A stretch of DNA of 64,000 nt. It comes from Paracoccaceae bacterium (lineage in GTDB: Bacteria; Pseudomonadota; Alphaproteobacteria; Rhodobacterales; Rhodobacteraceae). Position 1 is the first letter of the stretch. Each line of letters starts with the position of its first letter. Where the stretch lies: positions 538,657 through 602,656 of the forward strand of contig WKFI01000012.1 in the NCBI GenBank assembly GCA_014872875.1. Direction: 5' to 3'. Below, in pieces: positions 51,453-59,962 of the stretch. The position numbers and the translations under genes are program-made. Under the pieces are notes generated by a model that was given only the letters and a program-made list of their open reading frames with translations, ran no database searches and was not told where the DNA came from.

Positions 51453-52522
51453 GATGCCACCTCGGTCGCGATCCATCCGTCGCGGTACAGCCGCGTTTGA
51501 TCCTCTTGAAAGACCAGATGCACCTCGGCCCCTTGTTCGGGCAGCTCGCCCTCGATCACCGCTTTGACGGCTGTGTCGCCCACCACGGTTTCAACTACCG
51601 CGTGACGCCCAACGTCCGAGACCTTGCGCAGGCGGGCCGGAATGCCGGTCTCGGCCAGCGAGACAAATTCGGGTCGCACGCCCAACTGGGTCACGCCACC
51701 CGAACCGGTGACTTTGCCTTCGACAGGGACACGGTGTCCGCAGAATGTTACGTGGCCGCCCTCGACGACGGCAGGCAGAATGTTCATGCCCGGAGAGCCG
51801 ATGAAATGGCCGACAAACGTATGTTGCGGGCGCTCGAACAGTTCAACCGGAGTTCCAATCTGGACGATCTCGCCTTCCTGCATGACGACGACCTGATCGG
51901 CAAAAGTCAGCGCCTCGGTCTGGTCGTGTGTTACGTAGATCATCGTCGCCTTGACGCGCTGGTGTAGCTCTTTCAGCTTGGAGCGCAGTTTCCATTTCAG
52001 ATGCGGGTCGATGACCGTAAGTGGCTCGTCGAACATGACGACGTTCACATCGTCGCGCACCAGGCCGCGCCCCATCGAGATCTTTTGCTTATTGTCGGGT
52101 GACAGATGCGCGGCCCGCGTGTCGAGCATCTCCTCGACCTCAAGCATTGCAGCAATCTCGGCCACACGTTGGGCCACTTTGGCTTCGGCCACACCGCGAT
52201 TGCGCAATGGAAAGGCCAGGTTCTCGCGCACAGTCATGGTGTCGTAGATCACCGGGAACTGAAACACCTGGGCAATGTTGCGTTGGTCTGGCGGCAGGTC
52301 GGTCACGTCCTTGTCGTCAAACAGGATACGCCCCTGCGAGGGCACCAAAAGCCCCGAGATGATGTTGAGCAAGGTAGACTTGCCACACCCAGAAGGTCCC
52401 AGCAGCGCATAGGCGCCGCCGTCTTTCCAGTCGAGGTCGATTTCTTTGAGCGCATAATCCGCCGGACCCGAAGGGTTGGGCAGATAGGAATGGCGGAGGT
52501 TTGAAAGGGTGATCTTTGCCAT
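51449..52522 (-). CDS. glpT: Glycerol-type ABC importer ATPase GlpT, degenerate signature motif
   Basis: A 357-residue ABC ATPase of the MalK/UgpC type. Walker A is GPSGCGKST near residue 42, Walker B is VVMFDEPLTVID, and the switch His is in YVTHDQTEAL. The signature usually LSGGQ reads LSPDNKQKISMGR, so this subunit may form one weak site in a GlpS-GlpT heterodimer. A TOBE-like regulatory domain occupies the last ~120 residues. It starts on the glpS stop. Confidence 0.86.
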   Translation of the reverse strand: MAKITLSNLRHSYLPNPSGPADYALKEIDLDWKDGGAYALLGPSGCGKSTLLNIISGLLVPSQGRILFDDKDVTDLPPDQRNIAQVFQFPVIYDTMTVRENLAFPLRNRGVAEAKVAQRVAEIAAMLEVEEMLDTRAAHLSPDNKQKISMGRGLVRDDVNVVMFDEPLTVIDPHLKWKLRSKLKELHQRVKATMIYVTHDQTEALTFADQVVVMQEGEIVQIGTPVELFERPQHTFVGHFIGSPGMNILPAVVEGGHVTFCGHRVPVEGKVTGSGGVTQLGVRPEFVSLAETGIPARLRKVSDVGRHAVVETVVGDTAVKAVIEGELPEQGAEVHLVFQEDQTRLYRDGWIATEVAS

Positions 52523-53586
52523 TAGGCCACAAGCCTCCCATCCGGGGCAAAGTAGAATGCCTGGTTCGCATCCATGAAAAACTGATGATCTTCGCCGACC
52601 TGATACGGGTGAACCCCCGAAGACAGGGACACCCAGCCGTCCGATCCCATCTGGAAATGGGCGCTGGATTCAGATCCCGAGAGCTCAGTCACCTGCACGA
52701 TCCCGTTCAGCGCAACATCGTCGGGCCCGTTTTGCACGGGCAGAACGTGATGGGGGCGGATTGCCACGGTATAAGGGCCGTCGGGCAATTGGGCCGCTGC
52801 CCCTTGCAAGGCCCAGCTGACGCCGGTGCGCAGCTTGGCCTGATCGCCGGTCTTGGTGATTTCGGCCGCATTGATCGGCGGGTCGGAAAACACGCGCGCC
52901 GCAGCCAGGGTTGCCGGTTCGCGGTAAATCTCGGCCGTGGGGCCAAATTGGGTGACGACACCGTCATTCATCAGCGCGGTTTCCCCTCCCAAGAGCAGGG
53001 CTTCTTCGGGTTCCGAAGTCGCATAGACCACCACGGCGCCGCGCCCGGCAAAAAGTTCCGGCAACTGTTCGCGCAACTCCTCGCGCAGTTTGTAGTCCAG
53101 GTTTGCGAGCGGCTCGTCCAGAAATACCGCACGGCTTTCCTTGGCGATGGCTCGGGCCAAAGCGCAGCGCTGCTGTTGACCGCCTGACAATTCCTGAGGG
53201 CGGCGGTTCAGCATCGGCCCTAACTGCAGGATGTCGGCGGCTTCCTGTACCCGGCCCTCAATCTCGGACTTTGCCATGCCTGCTACCCGCAGGGGGGAGG
53301 CGATGTTGTCGAAAACATTCATATGGGGGTAGTTCACAAAGAACTGGTGGACAAGGCTGATGTTCCGTTTCTGCGTCGACAGTTTGGACACGTCCTCTCC
53401 GTCAAACAGAATCTGTCCCGAGGCCAGCGGATCCAGACCGGCCATCAGCTTGATTAGTGAGGTTTTACCCGATCCGGTTTGACCGAGCAGCACATTGAAA
53501 TGCCCGGTTTTCATCACCAGGGACGTCGGCTTGATATGCGTGATACCACGCACTTGCTTGCTCGCGCCCTTTAACTCGATCGTCAT
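52522..53586 (-). CDS. glpS: Glycerol-type ABC importer ATPase GlpS
   Basis: A 354-residue ABC ATPase, partner of GlpT. Walker A is GQTGSGKTS near residue 35, signature ELSGGQQQRCALARA is intact, and Walker B is VFLDEPLANLDYKL. The switch position after Walker B reads YATSEPEEALL, so the usual His is Ser. Thus each of the two ATPases has one non-standard element, and the composite sites may be unequal. A C-terminal TOBE-type domain follows. It lies 95 bases after the binding-protein gene. Confidence 0.86.
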   Translation of the reverse strand: MTIELKGASKQVRGITHIKPTSLVMKTGHFNVLLGQTGSGKTSLIKLMAGLDPLASGQILFDGEDVSKLSTQKRNISLVHQFFVNYPHMNVFDNIASPLRVAGMAKSEIEGRVQEAADILQLGPMLNRRPQELSGGQQQRCALARAIAKESRAVFLDEPLANLDYKLREELREQLPELFAGRGAVVVYATSEPEEALLLGGETALMNDGVVTQFGPTAEIYREPATLAAARVFSDPPINAAEITKTGDQAKLRTGVSWALQGAAAQLPDGPYTVAIRPHHVLPVQNGPDDVALNGIVQVTELSGSESSAHFQMGSDGWVSLSSGVHPYQVGEDHQFFMDANQAFYFAPDGRLVA

Positions 53587-53649
53587 GGCTTTTGCACCTT
53601 GAGTGAAGTGTGGCCGAAGTTTCGAAAGACAACTTCAGCCACATGGGGA

Positions 53650-53669
53650 CCTCCCCCGTTCGGGGGAGG
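53650..53669 (-). repeat. Intercistronic hairpin between the receptor gene and glpS
   Basis: CCTCCCCCG-TT-CGGGGGAGG, a nine-base GC-rich perfect stem in the 95-base gap between the glpV-like stop and glpS. It probably stabilises the abundant receptor message and causes partial termination. Confidence 0.6.
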
Positions 53670-53681
53670 GTTATTGTCTTT

Positions 53682-55418
53682 TTACTGGTTCCAGCGGGCG
53701 ACCAGCTCATCATAGTTGACGGTCTCGCCCTGCGGCTTTTCGTTGTCCAGCTTGGCCTTGGCGCCACCTTTGCCCAGCCATTCGGACGGGTCCTTGGGCT
53801 CGTTCAAGCGCGGGCCGCAGCCACCGTAGACATTGGCGCTTTCATCCGCGGCCTGCATCCGGGCCATGGTGATGTCCATTTCTTCAGCCAGACGATCCAT
53901 CGCCTCTTGCGCAGTGAACGCGCCCGAGTTCACGTCACCGATCTGCTGCCACCAGATCTGAGCTAGCTTCGGATAATCCGGAACGTTGATGCCGGTCGGC
54001 GACCATGCCACACGGTCTGGCGAGCGATAGAACTCGACCAAACCGCCCAGCTTGGGTGCGCGTTCGGTGAACGAAGCGTGGTTAACCGAGCTGTCGCGGG
54101 TAAAGGTCAGGCCCACATGGGACTTCTTCACGTCAACGGTTTTCGAGGTCACGAACTGTGCATAGAGCCAAGCAGCCTGCGCGCGATCCGACGGGGTGGA
54201 CTTGAGGAACGTCCAGGAACCCACATCCTGATAGCCGACTTTTTGACCTTCTTCCCAATAAGGACCGTGCGGGCTGGGGGCCATGCGCCACAGCGGGTTG
54301 CCATCGGCATCCACGGTGTTGTTGCCTTCCGATTGCGGCTTAACCATGTCGGCGGTAAAGGCGGTGTACCAGAAGATCTGCTGGGCCACGTTGCCCTGGC
54401 TCAGAGCCGGAAGCGACTGGTAGAAGTCGAAGCTTGCCGCACCCGGAGGGGCATAGTTGCGCAGCCATTCGTCCCATTTGCGGATCGCATAGACCGCAGC
54501 CGGGCCGTTGGCCGCACCACCGCGCGACACAGACGCGCCAACCGGGTTACAGGTGCCTGCTTCCATGCGGATGCCCCATTCGTCGATCGGGACACCGTTC
54601 GGCTCACCCTTGGAGCCTGCACCAGCCATCGAAAGCCAGGCATCGGTCATGCGCCAGCCAAGGTCCGGAGCGCGCTTGCCATAGTCCATGTGGCCATAGA
54701 TCGCGACACCATCGATTTCCTTGACGTCTTCCGAGAAGAATTGAGCGATGTCTTCGTAGGCCGACCAGTTGACCGGAACACCCAAGTCATAGCCGTATTT
54801 TTCCTTGAACGCGGCCTTCAGATCTTCGCGGTCGAACCAGTCCTTGCGGAACCAGTACAGGTTCGCAAACTGCTGGTCCGGCAGCTGGTACAGGTTGCCG
54901 TCCGGGCCGGTTGTGAACTGGATGCCCATGAAATCGTCCAGATCCAGCGTCGGCGATGTCGTTGCCGCCCAATCGCCCGCCATCTGTTCGGTCAGGTTGT
55001 ACGCCAATTGCAGACGCGAGTGTGTCCCAATCAGGTCCGAGTCATTGACGTAACCGTCGTACAGGTTCCGCTGAGTTTGCATCTGGGTCTGAACGGCTTG
55101 GACCACCTCGCCTTCACCCAGAATCTGGTGATTGACCTTGATACCGGTAATTTCTTCGAACGCTTTTGTCAGAACTTCGGATTCATATCCGTGCGTCGGG
55201 ATACCTTCGGAAAGAACGTTGATTTCCATCCCCGCAAACGGCTGGGCTGCGTTGATGAACCACTCCATCTCGGACATCTGTTCGTCTTTCGACAAGGTGG
55301 ATGGCTGGAATTCCTGTTCAATCCATTTCTGGGCTGCCGCCGTATCGGCAAAAGCAGTCCCGGACCCCGCGATGACGGCAACAGCCGCAGTCGCGGAGAG
55401 CAGATACTTGCGCATCAT
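53682..55418 (-). CDS. glpV: Glycerol-type ABC importer substrate-binding protein GlpV
   Basis: A 578-residue periplasmic receptor, much longer than ordinary sugar receptors but right for the GlpV family. Signal peptide at about residues 1-25 (ending TAFA). The mature part has FAGMEINVLSEGIPTHGYESEVLTKAFEEITGIKV and DLGWRMTDAWLSMAGAGSKGEPNGVPIDEWGIRMEAGTCNPVGASVSRGG. I chose the ATG after GGGAGGAG, not the TTG four codons earlier. It heads the importer operon and has its own promoter. Confidence 0.87.
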   Translation of the reverse strand: MMRKYLLSATAAVAVIAGSGTAFADTAAAQKWIEQEFQPSTLSKDEQMSEMEWFINAAQPFAGMEINVLSEGIPTHGYESEVLTKAFEEITGIKVNHQILGEGEVVQAVQTQMQTQRNLYDGYVNDSDLIGTHSRLQLAYNLTEQMAGDWAATTSPTLDLDDFMGIQFTTGPDGNLYQLPDQQFANLYWFRKDWFDREDLKAAFKEKYGYDLGVPVNWSAYEDIAQFFSEDVKEIDGVAIYGHMDYGKRAPDLGWRMTDAWLSMAGAGSKGEPNGVPIDEWGIRMEAGTCNPVGASVSRGGAANGPAAVYAIRKWDEWLRNYAPPGAASFDFYQSLPALSQGNVAQQIFWYTAFTADMVKPQSEGNNTVDADGNPLWRMAPSPHGPYWEEGQKVGYQDVGSWTFLKSTPSDRAQAAWLYAQFVTSKTVDVKKSHVGLTFTRDSSVNHASFTERAPKLGGLVEFYRSPDRVAWSPTGINVPDYPKLAQIWWQQIGDVNSGAFTAQEAMDRLAEEMDITMARMQAADESANVYGGCGPRLNEPKDPSEWLGKGGAKAKLDNEKPQGETVNYDELVARWNQ

Positions 55419-55465
55419 GTCTCCTCCCAAAGATTATGTATTTGCCGGGGCTACCAGCATCAACT

Positions 55466-55495
55466 TTGATATTCGCAGTGTAAATTACCTGTCAA
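55466..55495 (-). promoter_or_regulatory. Sigma-70-like promoter of the glycerol-type importer operon
   Basis: On the minus strand TTGACA (55490-55495) is followed, after 18 bases, by TATCAA (55466-55471). The start codon is about 50 bases downstream. Confidence 0.55.
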
Positions 55496-55508
55496 CTAAA
55501 ATATTAGT
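55495..55508. promoter_or_regulatory. Operator-like palindrome abutting the -35 box
   Basis: ACTAA-AATA-TTAGT, a perfect five-base inverted repeat touching the -35 hexamer of the importer promoter. A GlpR-type repressor could bind here; no regulator gene lies next to the operon. Confidence 0.4.
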
Positions 55509-55776
55509 AGATGCTTCGTGACGTTCTGCATCAAGATGGGCCCGTGACGACTTTGGTAATGCTCTTGGCCAATTACCCCAGTGCGTGGGCCGATTACACG
55601 ATGCACTATGAGACACGCCAGTTCTAACGTGCTTCAGTCCAACGTAGAAGCGCTTGGAAAGTCAGCCGGATTTCCACACGCCAAAACACGCAGTCGAAAC
55701 AGCATTCTTGACGAGATTGCAGGCAGATGCTCGGAATGGGCATCGGTGCTTCTCTGTGCTGGCAAGGGTTAAAGCA
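55509..55776. other. Intergenic region upstream of the acyl-CoA synthetase
   Basis: About 270 bases between the importer promoter and the divergent synthetase. The synthetase frame stays open through 55654-55776, but that part does not look like a family N terminus. No other structure was noted. Confidence 0.4.
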
Positions 55777-57321
55777 ATGGTGATTGAACCAGAAACATTC
55801 GTCGGAGATTTCGACCAAATCTTGTCGCAGGATCGGTTTGATGAACGATCTGCCAAGGGAGCCGGCGCATTGACAGCCATGGGCGCAGGAGCGGACGTAC
55901 CGGTTGCAATAATCATGCGAAACGACGCCGCACAGCTGGAGGTCATGAGCGCAGCTGCCGCTGCTGGAACCGTCATTGTTGCACTTAACTGGCATAGTGA
56001 GGCTGAAGAAATTGCGAGGATCTGCAGCGACAGCAAAACCGAACTGGCCATCATTCATCGCGACCTTATCGACAGGCTAAGCCCTGCCCTTACAGAAATG
56101 CGGCTTATCGGAGTAACACCGGATTTTGCACTGCGATCTGCCTACAATATTCAGGATAGCGCAGCGGCGACTGCCCCCGATGTTCCAGAATGGTCCGATC
56201 TGGTCCAAGCAAGCTCGCCTCTTTTGGTCCAAGCCGCGATGCGACCGCAACTTCGATACACCTCTGGCTCAACGGGCAATCCGAAAGCCATTCGCAAAAT
56301 CTCATCTGGCCCTCGAAAGGACGCCAGAGAATTATTGCGGCGGATCGGAACCGAGATGATGCAGTTCCGCCCCGGTTCGCGGTTTTTCACGGCCGCGCCG
56401 ATCTACCACTCGGCTCCGGCGACATTAACAGCGACCGCTTTGGAATCCGAAGGTGTGTCCACTTTAGTTGCGCCGCGGTTCGACCCGGAGCAGTTTCTTT
56501 CGACCATTGAGACATACAAGATCACCCACATCTATCTTGTGCCGACAATGATGAACCGGTTGCTCAAACTGCCGGAAGACGTGAAGCAGCGCTATGATCT
56601 GTCCACGGTCGAATTCTGCGTCTCAACCGGTTCGCCGTGGCCGCACGACCTGAAGGCCGCAATGATCGACTGGTGGGGCCCGGTGTTCTGGGAAAGCTAT
56701 GGAGCATCCGAGATTGGCTTTATGACCATGGTTTCTTCGGCCGAAGCCTTGGAAAGACCGGGGACCGCAGGGCGGATGCAGATGGGTGGCACTGTCCTCA
56801 TACTTGATAGCGACGGCAACGAGCTCCCAACCGGGGACGTTGGCGAAATCCACGCCCGGTTGGACGCCTTTGGAGATTTCGACTACTCCAACGATCCCGA
56901 AAGCAGAAAAGCGGCCGAGAAGCACGATCATGTCTCTGTCGGGGATCTGGGCTGGGTGGATGAAGACGGATATCTCTACATCACTGACCGCAAAAAGGAC
57001 ATGATCATCTCCGGCGGCGCCAACATCTTCCCTGCCGAGATCGAAGCTGTTTTGATATCAGCGCCGTTCATTCGGGATGCCGCCGTGTTCGGCGCTCCTG
57101 ATCCTGAATTCGGGGAGCAGGTCGTGGCTGCTATCGAGCCTGCCGACGGCTGGGATCCAGACCCCGACCAGGTGCGGCAATTCTTGAAGGGCAAGCTTGC
57201 CAGCCTGAAGCATCCGCGCATCATCGAGTTTCACGCTGCGCTGCCGCGAGAAGACACCGGCAAGGTTTTCAAACCACGGTTGCGAAAGCCGTATTGGCAA
57301 GACTCGGGTCGGAAAATCTAA
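55777..57321 (+). CDS. AMP-binding acyl-CoA synthetase
   Basis: A 514-residue ANL-superfamily ligase that activates a carboxylate as acyl-AMP and then acyl-CoA. The P-loop-like motif is RYTSGSTGNPKA near residue 160; FWESYGASEIGF near 310 is the adenine-binding motif; SVGDLGWVDEDGYLYITDRKKDMIISGGANIFPAEIE near 385 is the hinge region with catalytic Asp; the C-terminal Lys is in EDTGKVFKPRLR. I took the ATG after AAGGGTTAAAGCA; the first ~40 residues of the longer frame are not family-like. The substrate is unknown. Confidence 0.86.
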   Translation: MVIEPETFVGDFDQILSQDRFDERSAKGAGALTAMGAGADVPVAIIMRNDAAQLEVMSAAAAAGTVIVALNWHSEAEEIARICSDSKTELAIIHRDLIDRLSPALTEMRLIGVTPDFALRSAYNIQDSAAATAPDVPEWSDLVQASSPLLVQAAMRPQLRYTSGSTGNPKAIRKISSGPRKDARELLRRIGTEMMQFRPGSRFFTAAPIYHSAPATLTATALESEGVSTLVAPRFDPEQFLSTIETYKITHIYLVPTMMNRLLKLPEDVKQRYDLSTVEFCVSTGSPWPHDLKAAMIDWWGPVFWESYGASEIGFMTMVSSAEALERPGTAGRMQMGGTVLILDSDGNELPTGDVGEIHARLDAFGDFDYSNDPESRKAAEKHDHVSVGDLGWVDEDGYLYITDRKKDMIISGGANIFPAEIEAVLISAPFIRDAAVFGAPDPEFGEQVVAAIEPADGWDPDPDQVRQFLKGKLASLKHPRIIEFHAALPREDTGKVFKPRLRKPYWQDSGRKI

Positions 57322-57470
57322 GTCAGTACCTTTAGGCGCACCCAAGCAGGATCTGGTCATGTCAGAGCCGAGTGAACTTCAGTACTTGCATCGAGTTCTC
57401 ACCGCTGGCCTTCCGGATTGTACGTTTTGACAAACTCGTTCCGACGCAGTTCGCTCTGATCTCAAAGCCG

Positions 57471-58208
57471 TCATGGTTCCAAAGAAAAATCAGGCAGGCT
57501 ATCGAGCGCGTTCTTCAGGGCATCGCCCCACCCTTTTGAGACAAGTTGGAGGTATGGATCTTCCGGTTCAATACGACCTCCGGTTTCAATCCTGAACGCG
57601 TCCTTGCGATACAGATGGAAGTCAAATGGTGCGCCCACTGAAAGGTTGGCTTTCACCGTGGAGTCGAAACTGACCAGAAGGAGCTTCATCGCCTCTTCAA
57701 AAGACATTTCGGGATCGTAAGCCCGCACGAGGATGGGGCGACCGTACTTGGTTTCTCCAATCTGGAAGAATGGCGTATCGGCGCTCGCCTCGATAAAATT
57801 GCCCTCGGGATAAATCATGAACAGCCGCGGTGGACCGCCTTTGATCTGGCCGCCCAGGATCAAGGTCGCGCCAAACGCGCTGTCGGCTTGTTGCCCTGCA
57901 GCATCGTGCTGCGCGATCACTTCGCGCAACACGTCGGCCACCATCCGCGCCGCCTGAAACATCGAAGGCACACCGAAGATCGAAGGATCGCGTTCGTCAT
58001 GTGCGTGGGTGCGCTCATCGAGAAGGCTGACCACGGCCTGTGTGGTGGCCAAATTCCCAGAAGACAGGAGTGTGATCACCCGCTCGCCGGGAGTTTCCCA
58101 GCTTGTCATTTTCTTGAAGGTCGAAATGTTGTCCAACCCGGCGTTGGTACGGGTGTCGGACATGAAAACCAGCCCAACATCGAGCATCATTCCCACACAA
58201 TACGTCAT
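57471..58208 (-). CDS. Anbu-type bacterial proteasome homologue
   Basis: A 245-residue Ntn-hydrolase of the Anbu (ancestral beta subunit) family, COG3484. It begins Met-Thr-Tyr-Cys, so removal of Met exposes the nucleophilic Thr1. VGLVFMSDTRTNAGLDNISTFKKM supplies the Asp and the catalytic Lys region, and SFGA-type strands are seen as SAFGATLILGGQIKGG. The start was set at this Met; the 76 extra upstream codons overlap the transglutaminase gene. It is the last gene of a four-gene operon with transglutaminase, alpha-E and ATP-grasp proteins. Confidence 0.9.
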   Translation of the reverse strand: MTYCVGMMLDVGLVFMSDTRTNAGLDNISTFKKMTSWETPGERVITLLSSGNLATTQAVVSLLDERTHAHDERDPSIFGVPSMFQAARMVADVLREVIAQHDAAGQQADSAFGATLILGGQIKGGPPRLFMIYPEGNFIEASADTPFFQIGETKYGRPILVRAYDPEMSFEEAMKLLLVSFDSTVKANLSVGAPFDFHLYRKDAFRIETGGRIEPEDPYLQLVSKGWGDALKNALDSLPDFSLEP

Positions 58209-58215
58209 TAATTTC

Positions 58216-59013
58216 TCACTGCTGCGCCACTTCGATCTGAACGTCGAGCACCTCGCCGGCGCCACCAATTCGCGTTCCAGATACAGGCGCCGCATCGGAA
58301 TAGTCCAGCCCCGTCGAAACACGCACATAACGCGCATCGGGTGAAATTCCGTTAGAGACATCGAAGCCAACCCAGCCCAGCCCCTCCACATGGGCTTCGG
58401 CCCAGGCATGCATGGCGTCTTGTGTCGTGCGATCATTCAGCATGAGATATCCCGAGACATACCGCGCCGGTCGGCCCAACTTGCGTGCACATGCGATAAA
58501 AACATGCGCATGATCCTGGCAAACACCATTTCCCGCCTCAATCGCGTCCTCCGCGCTCCAGCCCGAATGCGATACGCCAATCTCGTAGGCTACCTCGTTC
58601 CGTATGCGGGCAGACAACTTGTGCAGAATGTCTACTGTGTCGCCAGTATCCAGTCCGCGGATCAATTCGCGAACACCTGCACGTGCTTCGGTCAGATCGG
58701 TCGGGCGGGCATAAAGCCACAACGGCGACGGGCCGCGATGGCGACCGACCACGCCGTGCGTGTCGTTCAACTCGACCTGCCCTTCGGAGATCAGATCCAG
58801 CGTATCGACGCCGGGTGTGATGCTGATCAACTCGGTTACGTTGTGATGATGATCTTCGAAAGACAGCTCTTTTTGCCCGCCTTTGACATGCGTATGCCAT
58901 TCCAGCACATGCTGGTTGGGGGTGTTTTTCGGCGTCTTGCGTAGTTGCTGAAGCCCGAAAGATACCGGCTCATCAAAGCTGTAGCGGGTGGTATGTTGAA
59001 TGGTCAGGCGCAT
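58216..59013 (-). CDS. Transglutaminase-like cysteine peptidase of the Anbu operon
   Basis: A 265-residue protein with an N-terminal beta-rich domain (MRLTIQHTTRYSFDEPVSFGLQQLR) and a transglutaminase-like domain. The triad is visible: Cys in AGNGVCQDHAHVFIACARKLG near residue 165, His in DAMHAWAEAHV near 203 and Asp in GFDVSNG near 219. It may act as a peptidase or amide-bond enzyme on the product of the ATP-grasp ligase. It is separated by only three and seven bases from its neighbours. Confidence 0.9.
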   Translation of the reverse strand: MRLTIQHTTRYSFDEPVSFGLQQLRKTPKNTPNQHVLEWHTHVKGGQKELSFEDHHHNVTELISITPGVDTLDLISEGQVELNDTHGVVGRHRGPSPLWLYARPTDLTEARAGVRELIRGLDTGDTVDILHKLSARIRNEVAYEIGVSHSGWSAEDAIEAGNGVCQDHAHVFIACARKLGRPARYVSGYLMLNDRTTQDAMHAWAEAHVEGLGWVGFDVSNGISPDARYVRVSTGLDYSDAAPVSGTRIGGAGEVLDVQIEVAQQ

Positions 59014-59016
59014 GGC

Positions 59017-59958
59017 TTACTCATAAAAGCGATAATCGAGTTGTATTTGGCCAGCGAGTTCTCCGAGCAGCTCAAGCATCTTTTCGATGTATTCGTGCAA
59101 GCCGTATTCGAGTACCTCCTCGATGCCGTGCGAGAGGTAGGCCGTCTCAAGATAGGTCACGAGTTTCTGGGATTTCGATGGTTTCGACTGCCCGGCGTTA
59201 AGATAGCGCAGGTTATCATTGATCTTGCCAACGCAGAAGGCAAGGCTGCGCGGCATTCGCTTGTCAAAGATCAGGAAATGCGCGATTTCCTGCGACCCGC
59301 CTTCGGAACCGTATTCCATCCGGAACCCGCCGCGCGCGGAAACCGAACGCAGGATGCTCTCCCACTGCACATTGTCGATAGAGCTGCCAACCGCACTGAC
59401 CGACGGCAGAAGTACGTAATACTTGACGTCCAGAATGCGCGCAGTGTTGTCGGCCCGTTCTAGAAACGTGCCGATGCGCAGGAAATCGTAGATATCGTTG
59501 CGCAGCATCGTGCCGTGGATCATGCCGCGCACCAGTGCTGTGTTCTGCCGGATCGCGGAGAGCGCGGCAGGCAGATCTCGTTCGCTGACTTTGCGCGCCA
59601 AAAGATCTTGCGCCATCATGTAGGTGGCATTGACGGCTTCCCAGACTTCGCCGGTGATGGCGGTGCGGACAAGTCGAGCGTTTTGCCGCGCAGCAAAAAT
59701 ACAGGCCATGATCGAGGATGGGTTGTCACGCCCGCGCAGCATCCAGTCGATAGCGGCCTCCGGGCCGGGGGTATCATAGGCATTATGAAACCCTTCCAGT
59801 GACCCGGCCGATTGCAGCACCGGTATCCACTCTTCTTCACCGCTGCGCAGTCGTGTCAGGGCAATGCGCTGACCGGTATCGATCAACCGCGCGGTGTTTT
59901 CCGCCCTTTCCAAGTAACGCGACATCCAGAAGAGACCATTTGCGGTTTTGCCCAGCAT
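59017..59958 (-). CDS. Alpha-E domain protein (COG2307) of the Anbu operon
   Basis: A 313-residue, mostly helical alpha-E protein. MLGKTANGLFWMSRYLERAENTARLID at the N terminus and FLERADNTARILDVKYY near residue 165 are repeats of the ERAENTAR motif that defines the family. The function is unknown; it always travels with COG2308 ATP-grasp proteins and is presumed to be a partner of that ligase. Confidence 0.9.
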   Translation of the reverse strand: MLGKTANGLFWMSRYLERAENTARLIDTGQRIALTRLRSGEEEWIPVLQSAGSLEGFHNAYDTPGPEAAIDWMLRGRDNPSSIMACIFAARQNARLVRTAITGEVWEAVNATYMMAQDLLARKVSERDLPAALSAIRQNTALVRGMIHGTMLRNDIYDFLRIGTFLERADNTARILDVKYYVLLPSVSAVGSSIDNVQWESILRSVSARGGFRMEYGSEGGSQEIAHFLIFDKRMPRSLAFCVGKINDNLRYLNAGQSKPSKSQKLVTYLETAYLSHGIEEVLEYGLHEYIEKMLELLGELAGQIQLDYRFYE

Positions 59959-59962
59959 AGCG

